Under the pieces are notes generated by a model. The model saw only the letters and a program-made list of their open reading frames with translations, was not told the DNA's origin and made no database searches. The translations under genes and the position numbers were made by a program. From contig JACJYR010000001.1 in the NCBI GenBank assembly GCA_020636005.1, positions 3,290,501 to 3,354,500 of the forward strand: 64,000 nucleotides of DNA. The letters run 5' to 3'. Positions 34,697 through 42,433 of the stretch are shown here, one piece after another. The stretch comes from Lewinellaceae bacterium. GTDB taxonomy: Bacteria > Bacteroidota > Bacteroidia > Chitinophagales > Saprospiraceae. How positions within the stretch are numbered: position 1 is the stretch's first letter; each line of letters opens with the position of its first letter.

Positions 34697-36424
34697 ATGC
34701 TGAAAGCCGCACAGGCCGCCATCCTTTTCTCTATCTTGATAGGTAAACCTTTTGCCCAAAACCATGACAATGTCTGGCTGTTTGGTTACAGTAGTACTCA
34801 GGTTGATAGTAATTGGGGCGGATCAATAATGAATTTTTCAAATATACCTCCTTCAAATAATTATAGCTTTATCAATTTAAGTTTTAGAGAATCAAATGCA
34901 AGTATTAGCGACTCTTTAGGAAACCTTTTGTTTTATTCAAACGGGATTTACATTGCCAATTCTCTCCATCAAGTAATGCAAAACGGTGAAGGATTAAACC
35001 CAAGTCCAATTTCTTCCAGCTTTGCAGATGACGGTCTGCCATTAAGCCAAGGTGTTCTTGCTTTACCATATCCAGATCATGAAGGGCAATATTTTCTTCT
35101 TCACGAAGATATGGACTACCCTACAGCAACAGGGGTAGGGGTACATTCAAAGAGGTTTTATTATTCAAGCATTGACATGAATTCAAATGCTGGTTTGGGC
35201 ATAGTTATGGATAAAAATGTAATAATAGTAGAAGATACGCTTGATATAGGTAAGATAACAGCAACAAAACATGGAAATGGCAGGGATTGGTGGGTACTTG
35301 TTAGAGAATATGGTACAAATCGCTATTATAAAATATTCATTGATCCTGAGGGGGTCCATAATTATGGGATTTTGTCGGTCGGCATGCCTACACCTTCACC
35401 TAGTTTGGGGCAAGCTGTATTTTCTTCAGACGGCTCAAAATATGTGAATTTAAACATCTATGATTTTGAACAAGGAAATTTTATCAATATTTATGATTTT
35501 GACCGCTGCAAAGGATTACTAGAAAACGACCTACAGATTAATTATACTGACTCTGTTTGGTCGGGTGGTGTAGCTGTTTCTCCAAATTCAAGGTTTCTTT
35601 ATGTTTCTTCTTATGAATTTATATACCAATATGATCTTTGGTCCAGCGACATTGCTGATTCAAAGGTCGTAGTAGCTGAATATGATGGGTATTTGGAAGA
35701 AATCACACCTTCTTTTTACTTGCCTACGAGGTTTCACCTAATGCAACTTGCACCAGATGGTAAAATATACATAACCACATCGAATGGGGTAAAATCCCTC
35801 CATGTTATCAATTCTCCCAATTTGGCAGGTAAGGCTTGCAATGTTGAACAGCATGCAATAAAATTGATGACTTACAATGCCCGTTCCATGCCCAACTTCC
35901 CCAACTACCGCCTCGGCCCGCTGCCTATCCAGCCAAGTATGGAATATTCCGAGTCGGGCGACACTGTGTACTTTACAGGCAGCGCCGATGGCGGGGAAGT
36001 GTTCGAATGGGATTTTGGAGATGGAGAGGTTGTGCAGAGTGGCAATACTATTTCACATGTATATGCACAGCCCGGCACCTATGTGGTCACTTTAACCGTG
36101 GAGGCTTACTGTATTTCGGCTTCGGTGTCGGATACGGTGGTGGTGAGTTTTACAGGCAACGCTGAAGCAAATAAGCCGCCCCAGATAATATTGCAGCCAA
36201 ATCCAACCCAAGGTCATTTGGGTGTGCAGTTGAATCTTGATGGTGCTGCCGGAAATTGCTCCTTCCTGCTCTACGACGCCACGGCCCGCCCGGCCCTCCG
36301 CCAGCGGCTCCTCACAGGTTGGAACTCGCTGGACTTGTCGCAGGTGCCTACTGGCCTGTATTTTTATGAAATAAAGGAGGAGGGGAGGCTGCTGGGGAGC
36401 GGGAAGCTGGTAAGGGTGGAGTAG
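34697..36424 (+). CDS. P6: divergent propeller-PKD surface protein, T9SS cargo (intact)
   Basis: A 575-residue intact paralogue. It has the type 2 signal peptide and the AQNHDNVWLFGY start, but from codon 35 to about 400 it is strongly diverged and A/T-rich compared with every neighbour (AVFSSDGSKYVNLNIYDFE, VAVSPNSRFLYVSS, LAPDGKIYITTSNGVKSL). Its PKD domain (VFEWDFGDGEVVQSGN) and sorting domain (IILQPNPTQGHLGVQLN) are also of a different sequence, while the last 15 codons return to the array consensus. This pattern suggests a foreign or old allele joined at both ends to the array by recombination. Confidence 0.82.
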   Translation: MLKAAQAAILFSILIGKPFAQNHDNVWLFGYSSTQVDSNWGGSIMNFSNIPPSNNYSFINLSFRESNASISDSLGNLLFYSNGIYIANSLHQVMQNGEGLNPSPISSSFADDGLPLSQGVLALPYPDHEGQYFLLHEDMDYPTATGVGVHSKRFYYSSIDMNSNAGLGIVMDKNVIIVEDTLDIGKITATKHGNGRDWWVLVREYGTNRYYKIFIDPEGVHNYGILSVGMPTPSPSLGQAVFSSDGSKYVNLNIYDFEQGNFINIYDFDRCKGLLENDLQINYTDSVWSGGVAVSPNSRFLYVSSYEFIYQYDLWSSDIADSKVVVAEYDGYLEEITPSFYLPTRFHLMQLAPDGKIYITTSNGVKSLHVINSPNLAGKACNVEQHAIKLMTYNARSMPNFPNYRLGPLPIQPSMEYSESGDTVYFTGSADGGEVFEWDFGDGEVVQSGNTISHVYAQPGTYVVTLTVEAYCISASVSDTVVVSFTGNAEANKPPQIILQPNPTQGHLGVQLNLDGAAGNCSFLLYDATARPALRQRLLTGWNSLDLSQVPTGLYFYEIKEEGRLLGSGKLVRVE

Positions 36425-36477
36425 GCTGCAAGCTTCTTGGCAGCATACTTGCCGCACTCCACCATATAGACTTTATC
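36425..36477 (+). repeat. Conserved 53-bp spacer with hairpin, P6/P7
   Basis: Contains TTGGCAGCATACTTGCCGCA; the right arm is partly lost and the last 20 bases differ from the other three spacers. Confidence 0.65.
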
Positions 36478-38222
36478 ATGCTGAAATACGCCCCGATCTC
36501 TACTCTTTTCTTTTTCCTGATTGGAAATTCCGTTGCTCAAAACCATGACAACGTCTGGCTTTTTGGCTACGCTGCTTCCTCTCCCGATACCCTTTTTGGC
36601 GGCTCGGTGATAGACTTTAATAAGGAGCCGCCCCTGGTTTATGAAAAAGACAGGGACATGAATATTTTTACGACCATGGCTAGCGCCTGCGATTCATCTG
36701 GTATATTACAATTCTATACAAATGGGATTTCTATTCAAGACACCACGGATCAATTGATGGTAAATGGGGACAGTCTAAACCCCGGCGAGTATGCCGACAG
36801 CTATCAAAATTTTGGCTATCCACTGGTAATGAGTGAAATAGTATTGCCCTTGCCAGGAGAGCCATCTAAATATGCCCTCTTTCATTTAAAGTTGGAGGAC
36901 CATCCTGTATATGTATTGGCAAGGACTACATTATACTTGACTATTGTTGACATGAGTCTCAATGGTGGTTTTGGAGAAGTGATAAATAAAAATGTACCTA
37001 TATTAACAGATGGAAGATTTGGGTCTGTCCATGCGGTGAAACATTCCAATGGCAGGGACTGGTGGATTGTAGTCATTAATTCTAAAGAAAATATCTGTCG
37101 GATTTTATTATTGGATGAAAACGGCCTTACAGGACCTACCGTATCAGATTTTCAACCAGGGTTGTGCTGCCTTCCGGGTTTGAACGAGTTAATTTTTTCC
37201 CCTGATGGCACCAAGGCTGCCCTGTATAACAACACGCACGGCTTGACTTTTTTAGATTTCGACAGGTGCAGCGGGATCTTTAGCAACCCTATTTACAAGC
37301 ACCTGCCCAATTCTGATTTGGGGGGGGCATTGCCTTTTCACCGAGCTCCCGTTTTTTTTATTTAGCCTAAGATGCGGAAACCATTTATCAGTATGACCTA
37401 TCGGCAGATGATGTTTTTGCCTCAAAAGTAACAGTGGCCACTTACGATGGCTTTTACGGCTACTATGGCACCCGTTCCAGTTTCTATATGATGCAGCTTG
37501 GCCCAGACGGGCGTATTTACATTACCGCTCCAAACAGCATAGAAGTGCTGTCCTACATTGACCAACCCGACCGCCCGGGGCTGGACTGCCGGGTGGTGCA
37601 GCACGGGCTCCACCTGCCCAATATGAATAGGTTCACCTGTCCCCACTTCCCCAACTACCGCCTCGGCCCCCTGGACGGCTCGCCCTGCGACACCCTCGGC
37701 CTGGACAACCACCCCGTGGCAAAGTACCGCTGCTGGCAGGACACATCCGATTATCTCACCGTCGGGTTCACCGACCTTAGCACCTACGCCCCCACGGCCT
37801 GGGCCTGGGACTTTGGCGACGGCAGCATCAGCCAGGACACCAGCCCCGTGCATACCTTCCCCGGCGGCGGCACCTACGAGGTCTGCCTGACCGTCAGCAA
37901 CCAGTACAGTTCGGACACCTACTGCAAGGTGCTGCAACTCGGCCCCTCCGCCACGGAGGGCAGGCCAGCGCCGCAGGTGGAGGTCAGCGTTTTTCCCAAT
38001 CCCGCCCAATCCTTTACCAACGTCCGCCTCGGCGGGGACTATCTGCCCCGCAATGCCCGCCTCACGCTGTATGCCGCCACAGGCCATCTCGTCCACTCGC
38101 AGCATGTTACCGCTGGCTGGGGCGTGGTGCCATTGGAGGGGCTTGCGCCGGGGATTTATTTTTGGGAGGTAAAAGATGATGGTAGGCTGCTGGGGAACGG
38201 GAAGCTGGTGCGGGTGGAGTGA
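36478..38222 (+). pseudogene. P7: propeller-PKD paralogue with poly-G frameshift and stop
   Basis: A type 2 paralogue closest to P3. The frame is open to a run of eight G residues at 37320-37327, where the P3 alignment requires nine because P7 has TTG instead of TTA before the run. The -1 shift leads to a stop at 37363-37365. Restoring the frame does not rescue it: a TAA at 37368-37370 replaces the TAC (Tyr of AYDAET) of P3. After that the original frame is intact to the end, with a full PKD and sorting domain. The signal peptide and first about 285 codons would still make a truncated product lacking the T9SS signal. Confidence 0.88.
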
Positions 38223-38315
38223 GCATGACGGCGGCCAGGAGGCCGTAACCTTCGTGTGTCAGCCTTAGCTGTCAACGAGCGGCTTGTTTGATTTGGGGAA
38301 GGGTGATGCCAGCGG
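38223..38315 (+). repeat. 93-bp breakpoint spacer, copy 3
   Basis: Differs from copies 1 and 2 by one substitution (GGTGATGCC for GGTGGTGCC). It follows the P7 stop directly and is followed by the short giant-gene tail, as in copy 1. Confidence 0.9.
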
Positions 38316-38323
38316 ATGGATGT

Positions 38324-38494
38324 TTGTTCGAGTTCTCGTCAAAAGGTTTGGGCAACGGGATTTATTTCTTGAAACTGTTGGAAGGGAACAAAGAAGTTTC
38401 TGGTGGCAAGCTGGTTATTATGAAATAGCTGCGAAGGAGACCTGGCAGGTGTTTTGCCAGGTCTCTATTTTATTCTTCCATCAAACTCTCCTTT
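38324..38494 (+). pseudogene. Second duplicated tail of the giant gene plus its terminator
   Basis: The same 171-bp block as 23703-23873 and 25718-25888, at an offset of 14621 bp from the original. The join to the 93-bp spacer is at the same point as before P2, so the two junctions share one origin. Confidence 0.9.
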
Positions 38495-40233
38495 ATGAAA
38501 CACTATACTTTCTTCTTAATTATCTGCCTCCCGCTTTCCATTTTACATACCCAAAACCACGATTTCAACTGGCAATATGGCGACTATTATTCTTTGGATC
38601 AGCAATTACAACCACTTTGCCATTGATTTCAACGGAGAACCTCCGCAGTCTATCCCGTTGACCGGGAGCTGAACATGGGGGCAACTATGGCCAGTATCTG
38701 CGATTCAACTGGCAACCTGCTTTTTTATACAAATGGTATTCAGATAGCAAATTTTGAGCACCAGATAATGGAAAATGGGGACAGCTTGAATCCTGGGAGT
38801 ATTGCCAATGCCAACTACACACAAGGATATACACTCGTTCAGAGCGAAGTTATTTTGCCAATGCCGGGAAATTCTAACCTCTATTACCTCTTCCATTTGA
38901 GAATTGACCATAATAATATAGTCGGACTATACAGGAATACCTTGTTTTATTCAAAGGTTGATATGAACGCAAATAATGGAGATGGAAAAGTAGTCGAAAA
39001 AAACCAGGTCATGCTGGACTTGACAGACATGGGGAGGTTTGGGATACTCACCGCAGTAAAACATGCTAATGGCCGAGATTGGTGGATATGGGTGACCGAA
39101 CATGGATTGAACAATTATTTCTATTTTTTATTGACCCCGGAAGGGATAGGAGGGCCATTTGAGGCTAATTTAGAACCAGAATTTGATGTATATACGCTTG
39201 GGAAAATTGTCTTTTCCCCCGATGGAAAAAAAATGGGCCGTTATGAGACCGAGCACGGCCTATATTTTTATGACTTTGACCGTTGTGATGCATCCCTTTC
39301 GAACCCTGTCTTCATCCCGCTGCCCAATTCCAGCCTGGGTGGTGGCCTTGCTTTTTCCCCCAACTCCCGCTTTGCCTATATTTCGGCATCCAATTCTCTT
39401 GTGTTCCAATTTGACCTTTGGGAGGACGATATAGCCGCCTCGCTGGATACGGTGGCTGTTTATGATGGCTACATGTCCCCCGTTTGGACGACATTTTCCT
39501 CATGCAAAGCGGACCAGATGGCCGGATTTACATAAATACGACTAATTCCAACAACGTCCTCCACTATATTGACCAGCCAAACAAAAAAGGTGAAGCCTGT
39601 AAGGTGGTGCAGCACGGTTTCCAAATGCCTTTTATTCAATATTTTGGCATCCCCCACTTCCCCCACTACCGCCTCGGCCCCCTCGACGGCAGCCCCTGCG
39701 ACACCCTCAGCCTCGACAACCACCCCGTGGCCAAGTACCGCTGCCATCAGGACACATCCGATTACCTCACCGTGGAGTTCACCGACCTGAGCACCTACGC
39801 CCCCACGGCCTGGGCCTGGGACTTTGGCGACGGCAGCACGAGCCAGGACACCAGCCCCGTGCATACCTTCCCCGGCGGCGGCACCTACGAGGTCTGCCTC
39901 ACCGTGAGCAACCCGTACAGTTCGGACACTTTCTGCAAGGTGCTGCAGCTTGGCCCCTCCGCCACGGAGGGCAGGCCAGTGCCGCAGGTGGAGGTCAGCG
40001 TTTTTCCCAATCCCGCCCAGTCTTTTACCAACGTCCGTCTCGGCGGGGACTACCTGCCACGGAATGCCCGCCTCACGCTCTATGCCGCCACAGGCCATCT
40101 CGTCCACTCGCAGCATGTTACCGCTGGCTGGGGCGTGGTGCCATTGGAGGGGCTTGCGTCGGGGATTTATTTTTGGGAGGTGAGGGACGAAGGAAGGCTG
40201 ATGGAGAGCGGGAAGCTGGTGCGGGTGGAGTGA
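38495..40233 (+). pseudogene. P8: propeller-PKD paralogue with three small deletions
   Basis: A type 1 paralogue nearly identical to P2. Relative to P2 it lacks two C residues near 38600 (GGATCAGCAA for GGATCCCAGCAA), one C near 38643 (CCTCCGCAG for CCTCCCGCAG), and one T near 39494 (ACATTTTCC for ACATTTTTCC). The first shift leads to an early TGA; the second restores the frame; the third breaks it again before the PKD domain. All three are contractions of short homopolymers. About 38970-39040 matches P1 rather than P2, so the copy is a mosaic. The 3' end lacks the 93-bp spacer and closes the array. Confidence 0.88.
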
Positions 40234-40368
40234 GGGGACAGGAATGAGGGAATAGAGATGAGGAATGAATTTTACGACTTGCTGGCACTGTGATTTTTAA
40301 CAAATGGAAGCGTGGTTTTTGCAGGTATGGGGAAAGACGTGGCACAACGGAGTACGTGTATTCTTACA

Positions 40369-40430
40369 CCGGCCTGGAGGCCGAAACTTTCACCCGTTTA
40401 CGAGCCTGAAGCTCGTAACAAGCTTTCGGT
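40369..40430. repeat. Nested palindromic extragenic repeat
   Basis: GGCCTGGAGGCC, then an outer pair CCGAAACT/AGCTTTCGG enclosing a perfect hairpin TTACGAGC-CTGAA-GCTCGTAA at 40398-40418. The order GGAGGCCG, AAC, TTC, AGCCT, AGCT, AAC, AGC is shared with the 93-bp spacers, so both probably belong to one REP-like family. Confidence 0.7.
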
Positions 40431-40442
40431 TTTTCAAAGGAC

Positions 40443-40599
40443 AAGTGGTGGACCAGCGGGTCGTCACGATGCGCCGGCGGCGGCGCCCGACCAGCAGTCC
40501 GTTCTGGCGGAGCACCTCGAAAAGGCGGTCCCGCCCGATAAAGACCTGCATGGCCTCCAGCGACGGTTTCAGTACCAGGGACAGGGTTACTTCTTCCAT
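40443..40599 (-). pseudogene. Remnant of an IS3-family transposase (OrfB N-terminus)
   Basis: About 52 codons on the minus strand: KPSLEAMQVFIGRDRLFEVL and RQNGLLVGRRRRRIVTT match the conserved region before the DDE domain in Bacteroidota IS3-family OrfB proteins (IGRDKLF...LLV.RRRR). The DDE domain is missing; the frame runs into the palindromic repeat at 40369-40430. It abuts the 3' end of asnB and marks old insertion activity at the array's right edge. No inverted repeats of the original element can be defined. The remaining bases of the gap 40234-40608 show no gene. Confidence 0.7.
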
Positions 40600-40608
40600 C
40601 AGGCCTCG

Positions 40609-42396
40609 TTATGAAACCCTGTTCCTCCCCCACCAACAAAACACCAGCACCGCCCAAAGCTGCAACCGGTGGTTCTTCCCCTGCAAATGCTCCGCAAACA
40701 GTTTTTTCAAAAAATCCAGGTCGAACCAGGCGGCGTTCGACGGGTCGTTCAGTACTACCTCCTCGAAGGTTTCCCGCAGGGCGCCCCGCAGCCAATCGCC
40801 GACGGGCACCGTGAAGCCGTGCTTCGGGCGGTTGAAAATCTCCGGGGGCAGGCGCTTCGTGGCCACCCGGCGCAGCAGGATTTTTTTGGCTTTTAAACTC
40901 ACCTTCAGCCGCCCGTCGAGGGAGGCGACGTACTCCACCAGCGTGTGGTCGAGGAAAGGGATGCGTGCTTCGAGGGAGGCGAGCATGCCCATTTTGTCCA
41001 CCTTCATCAGCAGGTCGTCCACCAGCCAGTTGTGCAGGTCGGTGTAGAGCATGCTGTTTACGTGGCCCGCCGGAACGAAGTAGTTTTTGTCAAATAGCAA
41101 CTGCTGCTCCTGCGGCAGCAGTGGGGTTTCGATGAAAACATCGGGATTGAGCAACCGCTTCCGGTCATTGGGCTTGAAGACGCTGGGGCCGGGCAGCCAA
41201 TTTTTAAAAAAACCGCTGAACGGCAGCCTGTCAAACAGGGCATAGGCGTGGTAGCGCTTGTACCCGCCGAACAGCTCGTCGGCGCCCTCGCCGGAGAGCA
41301 CAACTTTGACGTGTTGCGCTGCGAAACGGCTCATCACGTAAGTCGGCAGCACGGCGTAGTCGGCCAGCGGCTGGTCCATGTGGCGGATGATGTGCGGCAG
41401 GCAGTCGAGCACTTCCGGCTCGGTCACATGGATTTCGTGGTGCTCCGTGCCGTAGCGCTGCGCCAGTTTTTTGGCAAAATGCGTTTCGTTCAGCTCGTTG
41501 TTTTCACCGAAACCCACAGAAAAAGTTTGCAGCTTCCGCTCCGATTGTTCGGCGGCGTAGGAAAGGACGGTGCTGCTGTCCAGCCCGCCGCTGAGGAAGA
41601 CGCCCACGGGCACGTCGGCAATGAGGTGCGAGCGGACGGCGTTGGCGAGGAGTTCGTCCGTGCGTTTTTCAGCTTCGGCGAGGCTCACGCTTCTCCCCCC
41701 CTCAGGGGGGCTGGGGGGGGCGGGCGTGAGTTGCCAATACGGCGTTTCCCGGATTTGCCCCTCCGGCCGCACGTCGAGCCAGGTGCCGGGTTTCACTTTT
41801 TTTACCTTTTGAAAAATGGTCGTCTCACCGCCGATGTACTGCCGGGAAAAGTAAAAATTCACGGCGCTGCGGTCGATTTCCTCCACTTCGGGGAAGGCCG
41901 CCCGGATGGCTTTTATTTCAGAAGCAAAAACGAAATGGCCCCTGACGTTGGCGAAGTAGAGCGGTTTCATGCCCGCCCGGTCCCGCACGAGCAGCAGGCG
42001 CTGCTGCCGGCTATCCCACAGGGCGAAAGCGAACATGCCGGAGAGTTTTTTGAAACCCTCCTCGCCCTCCAGTTGGTACAGCGCCAGGATGCACTCCGTG
42101 TCGCTATGCGTCTGGAAGGGGTAGCCTTTTTTCAGCAAATCCTCCCGCAGCGTGGGGTAGTTGTAAATCTCGCCGTTGAAGACGAGGGTCGCCTGCCCGT
42201 TAGCGGAGCGCATGGGCTGGCTGCCCGATTCCAGGTCGATGATGCTGAGCCGTCGATGGCCGAGGCCGACAGGGCCGTCCACGAAAAAGCCGTGCCCATC
42301 CGGCCCCCGGTGGGCGATGGTGCCGTTCATTTTTTCGACGGTTTCACGCTTTGCGGGCGAGCCATCGAGGGTGAGTATGCCTGTGATTCCGCACAT
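40609..42396 (-). CDS. asnB: Asparagine synthase, glutamine-hydrolysing
   Basis: A 595-residue two-domain enzyme. The N-terminal class II glutaminase has the catalytic Cys2 (MCGITGILTL), RGPDG, RLSIIDLESGSQP and NGEIYNY. The C-terminal domain has the ATP pyrophosphatase loop FLSGGLDSSTVLSYAA near 262-277, SVGFGENNELNE and the SGEGADELFGGYKRYHAY segment. Such AsnB-like proteins often lie in exopolysaccharide clusters; the GT4 gene directly upstream on the same strand (7 bases between stop and start) fits that. The linker between domains (about 225-240, TPAPPSPPEGGRSVS) is encoded by a C/G palindrome that looks like an insertion. The first codon overlaps no upstream gene, but the leader is part of a 7-base tandem repeat. 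Confidence 0.93.
   Translation of the reverse strand: MCGITGILTLDGSPAKRETVEKMNGTIAHRGPDGHGFFVDGPVGLGHRRLSIIDLESGSQPMRSANGQATLVFNGEIYNYPTLREDLLKKGYPFQTHSDTECILALYQLEGEEGFKKLSGMFAFALWDSRQQRLLLVRDRAGMKPLYFANVRGHFVFASEIKAIRAAFPEVEEIDRSAVNFYFSRQYIGGETTIFQKVKKVKPGTWLDVRPEGQIRETPYWQLTPAPPSPPEGGRSVSLAEAEKRTDELLANAVRSHLIADVPVGVFLSGGLDSSTVLSYAAEQSERKLQTFSVGFGENNELNETHFAKKLAQRYGTEHHEIHVTEPEVLDCLPHIIRHMDQPLADYAVLPTYVMSRFAAQHVKVVLSGEGADELFGGYKRYHAYALFDRLPFSGFFKNWLPGPSVFKPNDRKRLLNPDVFIETPLLPQEQQLLFDKNYFVPAGHVNSMLYTDLHNWLVDDLLMKVDKMGMLASLEARIPFLDHTLVEYVASLDGRLKVSLKAKKILLRRVATKRLPPEIFNRPKHGFTVPVGDWLRGALRETFEEVVLNDPSNAAWFDLDFLKKLFAEHLQGKNHRLQLWAVLVFCWWGRNRVS
41694..41720. repeat. C/G palindrome inside the asnB linker
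   Basis: CCCCCCCTCAGGGGGG followed by CTGGGGGGGG: an in-frame palindromic stretch that encodes Pro/Gly-rich PPSPPEGG between the two domains. Similar proline-coding palindromes occur as extragenic repeats in Bacteroidota, so this is probably a repeat that inserted in frame in a tolerant linker. Confidence 0.55.
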
Positions 42397-42398
42397 TT

Positions 42399-42433
42399 GG
42401 CTGTTAGCTGTTGGCTGTTGGCTGTTGGCTTGG
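42399..42433 (-). repeat. Heptamer tandem repeat across the GT4 stop and asnB leader
   Basis: About five copies of AACAGCC (minus strand) end two bases before the asnB ATG. The same bases encode the last residues of the glycosyltransferase (SQQPTANS), and its stop codon arises from a variant unit, AACAGCTAACAGCC. A copy change would alter both the GT4 C-terminus and the asnB leader. Confidence 0.75.
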
